DNA of 64,000 nucleotides, taken from positions 166,853,084 to 166,917,083 of the forward strand of contig JAIOJX010000030.1 of NCBI GenBank assembly GCA_022376925.1, given 5' to 3'. Below the pieces are notes generated by a model. It worked only from the letters and a program-made list of their open reading frames with translations. It was not told the DNA's origin and ran no database searches. Positions within the stretch are counted from its first letter, which is position 1. Each line of letters opens with the position of its first letter. Below, piece after piece: positions 1-11,742 of the stretch. A program made the position numbers and the translations under genes. Source of the DNA: Tragulus kanchil. Taxonomy: Eukaryota > Chordata > Mammalia > Artiodactyla > Tragulidae.

Positions 1-609
1 GCAAACTTTGCACTGATGTTCAGGAGCCCGGTTGTGCCTTGCTGGTCTTCAGTCTGCAGGCTCCACGGGCTCCCAGCCACCACACCTGGAGTACCGCAGA
101 GTTCACTTCTTTATCCTTTCTGTATCTACACACAGTCTCTTCGTGATCCCATTCAGTCTAAACAGCCATGTGCTAACAGGAAGCCCAAAATATATTCAGC
201 CCGTGTCTTTCCCAGGACCGCAGGCTGCAGCCACCTGTTTCATTTCTCTGCTTCGGTGTGTCCAGTTTGTACAAGACCCCAACTCCTAACCCCCCTCAAC
301 TCTTGACCCTCCTAATGCTCCCCATCTCATAAAAGACAGCCCTGAACCTTCATTTGTTCTGCATGAATCAAATGTTAGCACTCTGATCCCAGCTGATCCG
401 TCAGCACGTCCTCTTCATCGTTGGCCTGTTGACGCCTCATTGTCTGCCCGCCTACCTTTCTCTCCGGGGCCCCACCGTCCCTTCCCCAGTTAACTGCAAA
501 GGGCCTCTCTGTCAGAGTTTCACCAATTTTGCCCTGGCTTCTCCCTTCTCTGTTCTCCATTCAGCATTGCGAGTGATCCCATGTCATCTTTTGAAAGGTA
601 TTTCATTTC
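1..609. other. Unrecognised single-copy sequence
   Basis: No repeat family, exon pair or RNA gene is recognised. Open frames of 60-96 codons occur on both strands, overlap each other and resemble nothing I know, as expected by chance in mixed-composition mammalian DNA. Confidence 0.5.
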
Positions 610-1259
610 CAAACATTTGAGGAGTTTCCATATAAGTTTCTGTTAACTCATTTCTAGTTTAATTCTGTTTTAATCGGCAGTCATGCTTTGTGTGATTTAA
701 ATTTTTTGAAACTTACTGAAATTGTTCCATGGCCCAGCTCATGGCCTCTCTCGGCGCGTGTTTATGTGAGTGCTTGAGAAGTGCTGCTGTTGATAAGAGG
801 GCTCTGCGTGTTCTGTGCGATTCAGTAGTTAGGTTGGTTGATGGTGGATTCAGGCCTTCTATGTCCTTCCTGATTTTCTGTCTCATATAAAGCACTGAGA
901 CAGGAGTGTTGACCCCCAGCCGTAGTTGTGGATTTGCCCATTTCTCCTTTTGGTTCTGTCAGTTTCAGTTGACGAAATGCGATGCTCTGTTGTTAGCTTT
1001 AAGGTTGTGAAGTCTTCCTGGTGGATTGATCCCTTTCATCGTTAGGAAGTGTTCCTCTTGATCCCTAGTAAAGTATTCTTTGTCCTGAAATCTGCTTTGT
1101 GTGATGCTCATCCACCATTCTGACATTTTTTTTTTGGACTTGTGGGGATATAGTTTACTTTAGCCCCATTTAAAATAGGAGTGTTTGGGGGGTCTTTTCA
1201 TAGACAGCATGTAGTTGGATCTTGCTTTTTAGTCCAGTGTGCAAGTCTTTTACTTAAAG

Positions 1260-1605
1260 CAAGGCTCCCCGGCCCCGGGGCCACAGACTGGCAACGGCCC
1301 ATTAGGAACAGGACGGCACGGCAGCAGGTGAGCGGTGGGCCGGCCCGTGTGTTGCCCGTGTCTACAGCCGCTTCCCGTCGCTCGCAGTGCCTCCTGAGCT
1401 CTGCCTCCTGCCAGGACAGTGGTGGCCTTAGATTCTCTTACACGCCCAAGCTCTACTGTGGACCGGATGCTCAGGGGAGTATACTGGGGGGCACGCGCCT
1501 TAGGAGACGCATCCTGAACTCCCCCAACCCCCTCGCCAATCCGTGGAGAATAATATTAGCTTCCACGAAACTAGTCCCTGGCGCTGAAAGGGTTGGCGAC
1601 CGATG
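1260..1605. mobile_element. hAT-type non-autonomous DNA transposon (same family as 53522-53960)
   Basis: Both ends resemble the inverted terminal repeat of an ancient mammalian hAT family: the left end has the form of a CCCC-rich 'ggtccccaac'-like end followed by a GC-rich block about a 'gccacagac' core, and the right end has the matching 'ggttggcgaccg' form. The interior includes the CG-rich segment 'cctcctg' and a 'gattctcttacac' core typical of the same family. I do not assign a family name. It splits the antisense L1, so it inserted after it. Confidence 0.6.
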
Positions 1606-1824
1606 ACTTATTCAGACCAGCTGAATGTAGTGTAATCACCAACAGGGCTGAGTGTCAGTTTCCCTTCTTTCTAATCGTTTTCTACTTGTGTCATCTATGC
1701 TTCATTTCTTTTTGCCTCTTACGTCTTTTTGGTTTAAGCACTTTTTATTGACTACTGGACTGTATGCCTCTTATTTTTTAGTGATTACTATAGGAGTCTC
1801 TCTCTATATATATAATTGTATATC

Positions 1825-2025
1825 CCTTGTGGATCAGATGGGAAAGAATCTGCTTGCGGTGCAGGAGACCTGGGTTCAATCCCTGGGTCAGGAAGATCCT
1901 CTGGAGAAGGGAATGGCAACCCACTCCAGTGTTCTTGCCTGGAGAATTTCCCGGACAGAGCCTGGAGGGCGACAGTCGATGGGGTCCCAAAGAGTCGGAC
2001 ACAAGTGAGCAACTTTCACTTTTAT
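1825..2025 (+). mobile_element. Bov-tA SINE
   Basis: The left 70 bases are a tRNA-Glu-derived head with recognisable B-box (ggttcaatccc), followed by the BovB-derived body: 'ggagaagggaatggcaaccc', 'actccagtgttcttgcctgg', and the 3' end 'aaagagtcggacacaag'. This head-body fusion is found only in ruminants. The family is transcribed by RNA polymerase III and mobilised by BovB reverse transcriptase (family knowledge). The copy is diverged (for example a deletion in the 'ggaggagcctgg' block). Confidence 0.9.
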
Positions 2026-2184
2026 GTATTTATTTTAGGTATACTGTGATTTTATACAAATGCCATCTATCTTAAAATAATCCTCTTTCTTATTGGATGT
2101 AATGTTACAACTACACACTTCATTTTCTTCTCCTGTGGTCAATCATTTTCTGTTTTTTATTTTTTAAATTTTGGCCTCTTTTAT

Positions 2185-2405
2185 TGGTATTTTATTCATT
2201 TATTTTCATCCATGTTTATTCTTTGGCCCGTGTGGGCCTCGCATCACAGTGGCCTCTCTCGTTGCAGAGCACCGGCTCTGGGCGCATGTGCTCCAGAGCG
2301 CTGGCTCGTAATAGGGCACACCGGTCCAGCCGCTCCGCAGCACGTGGGATCTTCCTGGGCCAGGGATCAAACTGGTGCCCCTTGCACTGCAAAGAGATCT
2401 CTACT
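2185..2405 (-). mobile_element. CHR-type tRNA-Glu SINE, antisense, first part
   Basis: The minus strand reads from a tRNA-like head with 'gatccctggccc' B-box, through 'aagatcccacgtgct', to 'gccaaagaataaac' and an A-rich tail represented on the plus strand by the T-rich 2160-2205. It is split from its 5' portion by a Bov-tA remnant at 2420-2515. Confidence 0.75.
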
Positions 2406-2419
2406 CAACCCACCAGTTG

Positions 2420-2515
2420 GGGTGAATCCCATGGACAGAGGAGCGGGGGTCGGGGGGTGGGGGGTACAGTTCATGGGGTCAAAAAAGAATTGGACACAAC
2501 TTAGTAAACAGTAAC
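2420..2515 (+). mobile_element. Bov-tA 3' remnant
   Basis: Contains the Bov-tA/BovB 3' body: 'gaatcccatggacagagg', a G-rich low-complexity run in place of the usual 'agcctggcaggcta', then 'acagttcatggggtc' and 'gaattggacacaactta'. Only the 3' half is present, consistent with a truncated insertion into the CHR element. This copy lies at the left edge of duplication 1; the second copy (3546-3650) has shorter G runs. Confidence 0.75.
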
Positions 2516-2524
2516 CCCGGGGTT

Positions 2525-2641
2525 GTCTGTACCTGGTCCAGTCACTCCACAGCACGTGGGATCTTCCAAGGCTAGGGATCAAACCAGTGCCCCCTGCACT
2601 GCAAGACAGACTCCTTACCCACTGGACCACCAGGGAAGCCC
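2525..2641 (-). mobile_element. CHR-type SINE, antisense, second part (tRNA head)
   Basis: The reverse complement starts with 'ggggcttccctggtggtcca' and continues 'gtgggtaaggagtctgtctt', the canonical head of CHR SINEs, then 'tgatccctagccttgg'. It overlaps in content with 2300-2400, so either two CHR copies or one copy disturbed by the Bov-tA insertion are present. Confidence 0.8.
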
Positions 2642-3540
2642 CAGTCGTTGTACTTTTACGTTTGCATGCGTGTGCTTGTTTTAGGTAGTTTCCTTTTTAA
2701 GAGATGAAACAGGCAAAAAGCCTTATCTTACCAAAGTCTCCTATCATTTCCATCACTCTTCATTTCCTTGTTTGGATCTCCATTTTGGTATTTTCCTTCT
2801 ACCCATGGAACTTTTAAATTCTCAATACTGCACGTCTGCTGTCAGTATAATCTGGCAGCTTTTGCTTGTCTGAAAAAGGATTTCTGTTTCATGTGGGAAG
2901 GACGTTTTCACTGCGTATAGAATTCTGGCTTTTTTATGCTGTGCTAGCGCTGTGACTTTCACTCTGTCGAATGTGGATATTGTAAGCATGTAAAGAGTAC
3001 TGGGTTTTGTGTGGGCGTGAGGTTCCTTGGAGTCCGGCAGGTTTGGGTGGTGAGTTTGAAGCGTCAGGGCAGATCCAGAGCGGCCTTCTAGGCTGACAGG
3101 CCCACGGCGGCGGCAGCACCCTTCTCAGCACTCCACTGACGTCTTTCCCCTCTGGCCGGGGGAGCAGGAACTCTTCCCAGCTCTGGAAGTTCTCAGGGTT
3201 GGTTAGTCTGCTGCTTTCCTGGGGCTTCTTTCTCCAGTCACAGGTGGCTTTCTACCTGAAGACTGATCAGCACAGACAGCAGGTTCTCAGGCTCGCTTGC
3301 TCCGTGTGCAGCAGGATGCCCCAGACTACAGACCCCGCCTTCGCCCCACAGTTCAGCTGGGATTGGGGTCCTCAGACTTGTGAACCGGGCGAGGGATGGT
3401 TGAGAAGGGGACATGGTCAGCAGTCTAGCCTTTCCTGAGCTACTGGAAGCCAAGAGCATTGTGACCGCTAGAGTCACTTATATTTCTGAGGGTTTAACTA
3501 ATCTCGCCCAGCAAAGTGTTACAGGATGGAAAATCTCATA

Positions 3541-4671
3541 CCCACCAGTTGGGGTGAATCCCATGGACAGAGGAGCGGGGTCGGGGTGGGGGTACAGTTC
3601 ATGGGGTCAAAAAAGAATTGGACACAACTTAGTAAACAGTAACCCCGGGGTTGTCTGTACCTGGTCCAGTCACTCCACAGCACGTGGGATCTTCCAAGGC
3701 TAGGGATCAAACCAGTGCCCCCTGCACTGCAAGACAGACTCCTTACCCACTGGACCACCAGGGAAGCCCCAGTCGTTGTACTTTTACGTTTGCATGCGTG
3801 TGCTTGTTTTAGGTAGTTTCCTTTTTAAGAGATGAAACAGGCAAAAAGCCTTATCTTACCAAAGTCTCCTATCATTTCCATCACTCTTCATTTCCTTGTT
3901 TGGATCTCCATTTTGGTATTTTCCTTCTACCCATGGAACTTTTAAATTCTCAATACTGCACGTCTGCTGTCAGTATAATCTGGCAGCTTTTGCTTGTCTG
4001 AAAAAGGATTTCTGTTTCATGTGGGAAGGACGTTTTCACTGCGTATAGAATTCTGGCCTTTTTATGCTGTGCTAGCGCTGTGACTTTCACTCTGTCGAAT
4101 GTGGATATTGTAAGCATGTAAAGAGTACTGGGTTTTGTGTGGGCGTGAGGTTCCTTGGAGTCCGGCAGGTTTGGGTGGTGAGTTTGAAGCGTCAGGGCAG
4201 ATCCAGAGCGGCCTTCTAGGCTGACAGGCCCACGGCGGCGGCAGCACCCTTCTCAGCACTCCACTGACGTCTTTCCCCTCTGGCCGGGGGAGCAGGAACT
4301 CTTCCCAGCTCTGGAAGTTCTCAGGGTTGGTTAGTCTGCTGCTTTCCTGGGGCTTCTTTCTCCAGTCACAGGTGGCTTTCTACCTGAAGACTGATCAGCA
4401 CAGACAGCAGGTTCTCAGGCTCGCTTGCTCCGTGTGCAGCAGGATGCCCCAGACTACAGACCCCGCCTTCGCCCCACAGTTCAGCTGGGATTGGGGTCCT
4501 CAGACTTGTGAACCGGGCGAGGGATGGTTGAGAAGGGGACATGGTCAGCAGTCTAGCCTTTCCTGAGCTACTGGAAGCCAAGAGCATTGTGACCGCTAGG
4601 GAGTCACTTATATTTCTGAGGGTTTAACTGCCAACACCTCTCGCCCAGCAAAGTGTTACAGGATGGAAAAT
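3541..4671. repeat. Duplication 1, copy 2
   Basis: Near-identical to 2409-3534, carrying its own copies of the Bov-tA remnant (3546-3650), CHR head (3657-3773) and antisense L1 tail (3777-4097). Sequence beyond 4671 diverges from whatever follows copy 1, so this copy is the one continuous with downstream DNA. Confidence 0.93.
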
Positions 4672-6699
4672 AAGAGGGAAAAACCAGAATCTCGGTCCTT
4701 GTGAGTTCATGATGCCCTTGAGGAAGAAACAGGGATTTTAGTTAACACTAGAATCCCGACTGAGATGGTGACGGGTCTCAGGGCTTTGCTGTGAGGGCCG
4801 GGAGAGCTCCAGGAGGGGCGATACAGCGCAGCGAGTGGGGAAGACGGGTGCAGGAGACGGGAGGGAGGGAGGGAGGGAGGGAAGGCGTGCAGGAGGCCGA
4901 GAGTTGAGCTAGGGAGGATTCAGGTGCTTGGTCCCTGAGTGAGCTAAGGGAGAGACGAACCAACCCATTGTTCTTGAGAGCTTTATCCTTCACAGGACTC
5001 CAGGATTTGTGGCTTCACGACTGGAAGAATTGGAGGCCTGGGGGGCGTGGCTAGAAAAGAGTGTCGCTGGGTGAAACACCACCGTTCGGGCGGAAGGAAG
5101 CAGAGTCAGCATCTCCCTGTGTAGAGGGCCCTCTGTTGCCTTAATGCTCTGCGCTTGGTTTGTTGCCTTGAAAGTTTTTAAAAGGCAGGCCGTGGTGTTC
5201 GTTTTGCACTGGACTCTCCAGGTTCTGCACCCGGCTGAGCGGTTAGGTGTGTGTTCTGCAGGTTTATGGAGGAAGTGATGTCACCTGTGAGGAGGGGAGG
5301 CTTTGACAAGAGCGGAGGCCGAAGCCCAGGGGCTGCCTCCAGTGTGGGGCAAAGAGGAAGCATGGAAGACAGAGGAGTGGAGGCCAGAGCCAGAGAGCGG
5401 CCAGTGAGCCTTGGGGTGGAGGCCGGGCGTTGACGCGAGGCGGGACTGCCCCTGGGAGGGGAGAGCCAGCTTTGAGCAGGGCCCGTGAGGCCTCCCTGAG
5501 ACGTGTCCGCGGGAGGCAGGAGTGGAGGCCAGAGCCTGGGCCTTCCTCTGAGCGCCCCCAGAAGGGGACCGGCAGGCAGCCTGGGGGTCATGAGGCTCAA
5601 GAAGGCCCGGGGCTTGCGCGCGGCACAGCGCCAATGTGATCGGAGCCCGCCCCTGGGGTGCCCCTTGCCTGGGGAGAGGTGACCCAGTGGTTGGCCTCTG
5701 ACCTAACAGAGGGCTGGGCAAAGCACCGTTACACCTCTGGGCTCTGGGGTCCACTGTCAGCCACCGAAACAGTCTGTGCATCTTGTTCCCTTTCTCATCC
5801 CGCATCTCTGCATTTAGTGACACCTCTGGTTCTGAGGGGTGTGCACGTGTGAGTGCGACCGGGCAGGGCAGTGCGTGAGCCCTCATGAGGAGAAGCATAG
5901 ATGCAAGGGGAGACCGGGTCCTACATGTCCTGGGATTCCAACGGCCGAGGGGCCCTGGGAGCAGACAGACAGAGCAGGAGTGCCTGGGCTTTGGGGGGCC
6001 TGTGGTCTGTTAAGGAATCGGCACCGTCTCCTGGCCTCGTGTTCTGGGGTCAGAAGGAAGCGGTCTCTGTTACGTGGCTCTTCAGTCTGCCGTAGGCTGG
6101 AGGCAGATGTGCTTTCTGTGTTTTGAGCCAGGCAGCTGCGTGGAGGGCAGCGTGGATCTGTGCCTGCACTATGGTTTTCCCTGTCCTGAGCAGGCTTCAT
6201 ACCTGGCCTGGCCCGTGGACACATGCAGAGCCGGGCTCAGCGGCCCTGGACGGGATCCCCGCTCTGCTCCCTGCTCTCTCTGGCCCGGGCCGAGTGCCGT
6301 CCGCCGTGAACTGGAGGCAACGGGCGGCGGCAGGAGCCGTGTGATCCTGACGCTTCTTGGCGCCATGTCTCCCTGTCCCCCAGGGAGTTCTCCGGCCCAC
6401 AGAAAGGTCCAGAGAGGAGGCCATGTGTGGCTCCACGTGATCCGTGGCCACGAGCTCGAGGGAGAACGCCGCCGTCCCTCTTCTGTGTTAGTTGATGGTG
6501 TGAGGCTCACAGATCGGCGAGCAGGAAGCCCAGCGCCCCCCTCCTGCAGGAGGCGCTCTGCCTCTGACCTGCCAGGGGCGCCCGGGGGTGTGGGGGTTGC
6601 TGGTCACCTAGGCACCGAGCAAACTGGAAGGTCTCTGTGGTCCTAGAGTCCCAGGCTAGCCTGCCTGGGTGGGGGCACCGAGCACCTGAGTAGGGTGCA
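4672..6699. other. Unrecognised GC-rich single-copy sequence
   Basis: No interspersed repeat is recognised. Long overlapping open frames on both strands (up to 205 codons at 5281-5898 minus) match nothing I know and are best explained by GC-rich composition, which depletes stop codons. No convincing splice-site pairs flank a conserved frame. Confidence 0.5.
4858..4884 (+). repeat. (GGGA)n simple repeat
   Basis: About six tandem GGGA units in a purine-rich tract. Likely polymorphic; no function inferred. Confidence 0.9.
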
Positions 6700-8700
6700 G
6701 TCCTCTCAGGTCGGTGCTTGTGCGGCTGCTGGTGCCGGTCACACTGGACCCCCACCCCAGGCCGGCCTTGACGGGGCCCCCGACTGGACTCTTAGGTGAG
6801 CAGCGTCCTGGCCACAGATGGGCCTCTTGTCAGGGCCAAGTCGGGCAGGGGCGGCCCTTGTGGTAGTGGCGCCCCCAAGCTGAGAGAGTCCTGAGGACAC
6901 CACCCCCCAGGAGGGCCACGTCTTCCCCCAGGCCCTGGCGGCCCCGACTCCGTCAGGTCCCCTCTCCAGGCCACCCTCGGGTGGGGCACGGGGATGCAGG
7001 CGGCCTGCGGACGTGGCTGAGCGGCGACAGGCTCGCCATTGCCGGCCGCTAGCCCGTGCCTGGGGCTGGGCTGGGAGGGCTGAGTTGAACAGTGCCAGGA
7101 GGGCGCACCCCAGCTGCAGTCCCGGGGGTGTCGGGGAGAGCTGGCAAATGCGGGGGCCGACCGGTGGGTCACCATGGCGGCCGGAAGCCGCAGAGCTGAG
7201 TGGGGGCACGAGGGCCCGGGGCTGGCGGGCAGGGCGTGGCGCTGAGGCGGGATGAGGCCGGATGGGAGGAGAGCTGTGAGTCGGGAGTGGGGGTGCAGGG
7301 AGCAGCCGGGAGCAGTGACCCCGGGGGCCTCGGGGCCGCAGCTTCACACACGTGAGCCGCGTGAGGTGGGACAGCGTCACCCGGTCGCACTCAGGTCAGG
7401 TGGTGCAGCCGCGAAGGCCGCTCCTCCCAGCCCTGCGCCGGGCGCCTGACCGCGGGCGCCAGGACAGACGAGCCGGGAGGGCGCGGGGGGCCGCGCGGCG
7501 TCCGTTCCTGCCAGCTCCCCACGGACGCCAGCTGCCCGGCTCCCGCGCCGTCCCTCCCCGCATCCAGGAAGGCACCCCAGTGCAGGAGGTTCTGCGCGTC
7601 CAGCTGCCCCTGAGGTCCCCCTCCCCCCGAGCAGGAGGCTGCGTCCTGTTTTCTGCCGGGTGGAGGAAGGCGGCCTCCGGGGAGGGCTGTCACGGGGACC
7701 CCGGGTGGGGCGGGCCGCCTGGAGAGCGGCTGAGGGGTGGCGGGGAGGGGAGCCCGAGGTGCACTCCGGAACCCCCCGCCCCCCCCCCCCCCGCCAGCTG
7801 TGCTCGTGTGACTGTCCCCAAAGGCCACCCTGGGGGACCGAGCTGGCATCAAGGACCCACCTGGTCTTCCCCTTCCCAGCAGCTGCGCACACCCTGGCTG
7901 GGCCTGGCAGGCGGCTCCTGGGGGCTCCGGACTGGAGCGGCACGGGAGCCAGGGCGCCTCAGGCCAGGGTGGGCGGGCGAGGCCGGCCCCAGGAGTCCAC
8001 GCGGACGGGAGAGGCGGCTTCCAAGCCCTGGGGAGCGGGCCTGCTGCAGCCCCTCCACCTTGACGTGAGGAGGGGTTCACGGGGCTGCGCCCCGCAGCAA
8101 GGAAAGCTGCTCTCTGCCTGCCTGCCCTCCTCGTCTCCCCCAGACAGGCTGCAGCACCCACAGATTTCTGCCTGGAGGGACCCGTGGGCCGGGAGCTCCT
8201 GGGGCAGTGGGCGCGCAGCTGCTGGGAGCCGAGGCCAGTTCCCCGGGGGGCGGGGCTGCCGGGGCAGGTGCCTCCTGAGCACCCCCAGGTCTTCCGCAGG
8301 CCCTGAGAGGGGCCCAGCCTCCAGGCGATCCTGGGCTCCCCTCACGCCCGCCCCCCAAACACGGCTCGGAGCGGAGGGGCCGCTCTGTCCACACACAGAA
8401 GGAGACGCCAGACGTGCATGCGGCCTTTAATAGCTTGTGGTCACTGTCGCCGTGGATGAGGGTCTGTGAACTTATCGCAGGACAGAGGCTGGAGTGTGGC
8501 AAGGCCGTCTCTCTGGATGCCCGGCACACTCGGCGGGGCTTGGCCGGTGCCCCTCACTGGCCGACGGTCACCATGAGGGCGGCGGGGAGCTGCTGGTCCG
8601 TCTGTGTGCGAGGCTGGTGGCCGCGGCTCCAGGGCAAGCTCGGGCGCGGGCCTCAGGCAGGAGCCTGGAAGCGGGTCCTCCCGCCCTCAGGGTGCCGGCT
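6700..8700. promoter_or_regulatory. CpG-dense, very GC-rich segment (candidate CpG island)
   Basis: CpG dinucleotides are frequent by eye, especially 7000-7560 and 7940-8380 (for example the 7425-7510 stretch with repeated GCGC/CGCG). This contrasts with CpG-poor flanks. Such islands often mark promoters, but no TATA box, no recognisable first exon and no conserved frame was found. Open frames of 213-256 codons exist here on both strands and are attributed to composition. It could equally be a GC-rich isochore patch. A run of 14 C at 7779-7792 is probably length-variable. Confidence 0.5.
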
Positions 8701-10374
8701 CCTTCCCGCCTTCCCTCCATTCCTCCCTCAGGCTCTCGGCTGCGAGCTTCATTTGCTGTTGAGAGAATACAGGACGTGGTGAGCCCGCGAGCCTGGTGAC
8801 GGCCCCTCAGGGGTGACCTCGCCCACCGCACTTGGCGGGGCCCACCTCCCTTTGCTCCCGGGAAGCACACTTTGAACCCTGAGGAGCTGCGACCCCTGAT
8901 GCTGCCCAGGGCTTTGCGGGAGTCCAGAGCCCGGGGGGCTTCTGACCCGGAGGAGCCGGAAGCGGTAGGTGTGGGTGGAATGCGTGTGCCCAGCGCCGCG
9001 GGGTTTTACAGACGCTGAAGTGAGAAGCGGCGGGCGTCTCTTCCTCCCTGGACCTGAGGGAGAAGGGGGAGCCCCGGCGCTGGGGGCTGGAGCCTGAGAT
9101 GGGGCCAAGTCCCTGCTCTGCTCCTGCCCACCGAGTGACACCTCAGGGTCCCATCTGCTCCGTGGGTGCGGGGTGCACACCTGCAGCGTGCCGCTGGGGC
9201 CCTGCACGTGGAGCCCCCCGCCCAGAGCAGAAGCTCCGAGAGAGCAGACCTTTCACCAGCCCTTTGTCCCAACAGCTGCATCCAGGGCATCGGGGACATC
9301 CCGTGAAGCCTCCGAGGGACGTGTCCAGGGACGGCGCCGCACCCAGGAGCAGCCTGTGAGGAGGGAGCCCTCCTGCGGTGCTGGGAAACGTACGCACAGC
9401 TCTGCCGTGCTTACTGAGTCAGTGAATGTGGCTTAGAACACACACACGCAGGGAGCTCTTTGAAAACAGCTCTTTACTTACGGAGAAGCAACACTCTGAG
9501 CACACATGGCTGGGCCCGGGGACCTGGCTGCCCCCTTGGGAGCCCCGAGTCCACACAACCAGAAACGGTGCCCACTCCCCCCAACTTCAGGGGAAGAGAC
9601 GCCCCTTCACTGACTTGAAGTCCAAGCCTCTGGCTCCCACTCTACCTGCTTTCTCAGCTCTGCAGGCTCCTCCGAGATCTCTAGGATGCCAGGAGCCCCT
9701 CCCCTCCAGCCAGTGCTCACTCTCCGGCCTGGTCTGCCTTCCACAGGGCGCAGAGCTGGGTGCCCAGAGGCTGCCCCCCTCCATCAGGAGTAGGGGATGC
9801 GGATGGGGCAGGGTACCAGTGGGGGCTCCTGCTCCAGGGACGCGGCGTTAGAGGAGGCCTAGCGCAGGCGGTGGGCCCAGGAGCGGACGCTGGCCTAAGG
9901 CCACACCTGCCCAAATGGCCCTCGGCTGTAATCATGGAGCCTTCTGTACCTGGCAGGGCGATGCAGGCGGGGTGACTTAGTTCCCGAACCCGGAGAAGCA
10001 GGAGAGCCAAGCGTGACTCTACCCCGGAGTTAGCTTCTGCTACCCTTTCCCTCACCGAGGCTGGCTGTTAACCACCGATGTCAAATGCAGCGGTGGGTTT
10101 ATGGAGAGATGTACACACTGTGTACACAACACAGACCCACCGCACGCTCTTCCAGCTCGTGTCGCTTAAACTGTCTTTTTTTACGAGAGGAAAAGGGTGG
10201 GGGCAGAATATGAGTATTTTCTGATTTGACAAGTAGCCATCAGAAATGTAAAGCTAGACTAGCGTCATAATGAGGACAGAATGCACCCTTGTTTGCCACA
10301 AGAGTCGTCTGGCAACAGGGCCTCCTCCGCATGGAGAGGAACATCATCATAGGCATCTTTTTAAAATTTTTGAT
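8701..10374. other. Unrecognised, moderately GC-rich sequence
   Basis: No repeat, RNA or exon recognised. Composition falls from GC-rich to mixed toward 10.1 kb. Confidence 0.45.
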
Positions 10375-10540
10375 GTAGACCATTTTTAAAATCTTTATTG
10401 AGCCTGTTACAATATTGCTTCTGTTTTCACATTTTGGATTTTTGGACACAAGGTATGTGGGATCTTAGCTTCCTGACCAGGGACTGAACCTGCACGATGT
10501 GCTCTGGAAGGTGAAGTCCTAACCACTGGGGAAGTTCCCA
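10375..10540 (-). mobile_element. tRNA-Glu-derived SINE (CHR-2-like), antisense
   Basis: The minus strand begins with a 'gggaacttccccagtggtta' head and contains a degenerate B-box, then 'aagctaagatcccacatacc' and a tail ending 'caataaagattttaaaa', which is the 3' end typical of this older artiodactyl SINE group. Confidence 0.7.
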
Positions 10541-10622
10541 TACTGGGTTTTGATCAAGTGAGTTTTGACTGAAGGGGTCCTCTGAGCTCCTCTCCAGGTG
10601 CACACGGCCCCCTCTGTGGGTG

Positions 10623-11737
10623 GAGGGCCCTCTCCCCTGTGATCCCACCCAAGTGAGCCGAGCCTGCCGAGGCCTCCTCTTTCAGGTCCAAGGCCTGGGA
10701 AGAGACTCAACCCACTGGGCCGGACGACTCCCCGCTGCGGTGCCTGTCCTGCTGAAGGCAGTGTTCCTGGACTTGACGGGCTTGTCCACACTGGACTGCA
10801 CAGCTAGACTCAAAAGTCGGGGCCACAGCCGGGACCACCGTCCCCTTAGGCTGTCTGCCTGGGCACATCTGGTTCCACGCAGGGTCTCTGCTTACCTGTC
10901 CTGGAGCGAGGCTGCTTCTGAAGCCAGTAAGCGACAGGGCCCCCAGCCTCTGGGTTGGGCTGCCTCTCCCCCTGACACACCCCGACACACCCGAGCTCTG
11001 TTCGGGCTCCCTCTGCCTCATGGAGCTGGGTGATCCCAGCCTCTCTGTGTCTTCCTCACCCTGCAGCTAGATATGCTGCTCAGACAGCAGGAGCAGACCT
11101 GAAGACCGTGAAGACAAACCTAAGAGGAAACACACCGCGCCAGCCTGCCGCCCGAGGTGAAGACTTACGCTGGCTGCGCGGTCAGTGTCGCCGCACCACC
11201 CTTCCCTGTACAAACAGGGCAGCGCGCCACGGCTCCTGGGGGTCAGAGGCCATCTAGCCCAGAGTCGGCTCCTGGGGGTCAGCCAGCCTCTCGCCACTGC
11301 TCAGGGGTCTGCACGCCCTCAGTGTGCGGTCCTGTAACTTGCAATGAAACCGCCCCCCACCCCAGCGAAGCTTCCCACAGCCTCACCCCCAGGGAAGTGG
11401 CGGGCATTGGCAGAACCAACACAGCAGACTCAGCAGGCGAGCAGGCTCTGATCTGAGGCGGCCGGGAGGACTGGGTGGTAGTGGGATGCTTGACTCTTGG
11501 TCTGAGGTGCCAAGGTGTCGTCTGGCTTGTTTTGGGGGGGAGCCAGGACTCTCTGACCTTTGACCCAGCCCTCCAAGTTCCTCCATGGACAACCCCAGAC
11601 TTGGGGGGTCTGATTTTGAGGTGAAGGGTGCCAGGGGGTGCCCCACAGGGCCCAGGCTGCCTCCTGCAGCTCAGCTCTCTAGCCGTCTTGGGGGGGATGG
11701 GAAGGAGCAACCTTATCCCCTTAAAAATAGCCAGCTT
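10623..11737. repeat. Duplication 2, copy 1
   Basis: Repeated at 11743-12856 (offset about 1120) with a five-base spacer. Differences include a TC indel at 11289 against 12410 and one A in the run at 11723 against 12840. No repeat family or gene is recognised inside; the open frames, including the ones present in both copies, are unremarkable. Confidence 0.93.
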
Positions 11738-11742
11738 GTGGT

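Larger units (their letters stand above)
610..2965 (-). mobile_element. Old L1 LINE fragment (antisense ORF2 region), interrupted by younger repeats
   Basis: Read on the plus strand, the segment follows the antisense of mammalian L1 ORF2: a block at about 640-1130 runs from a 'frame-stop-rich T-rich' stretch through the phrases that in L1 precede the endonuclease/RT coding part, and 2820-2940 resembles another antisense L1 block. The order is consistent but divergence is high, so it is an old insertion with no coding capacity. Its continuity is broken by a hAT element (1260-1605), a Bov-tA (1825-2025) and a CHR/Bov-tA nest (2185-2641), all of which must be younger. Exact outer ends are uncertain; the last part (2645-2965) is repeated at about 3777-4097 by the 1.1 kb duplication. 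Confidence 0.55.
2409..3534. repeat. Duplication 1, copy 1 (probable unmerged contig overlap)
   Basis: The whole stretch reappears at 3541-4671 (offset about 1132). Differences concentrate at the junction: G-run lengths near 3575-3595 against 2445-2463, and a deletion near 3499-3505 against 4630-4640. A six-base spacer (3535-3540) joins the copies. Content from 2966 onward is not recognised. Confidence 0.93.

Noticed and set aside
5281..8430. Protein-coding genes in the GC-rich region
   Set aside because: Overlapping long frames on both strands in nearly every frame indicate stop-codon depletion from GC content; no domain or splice structure was recognised.
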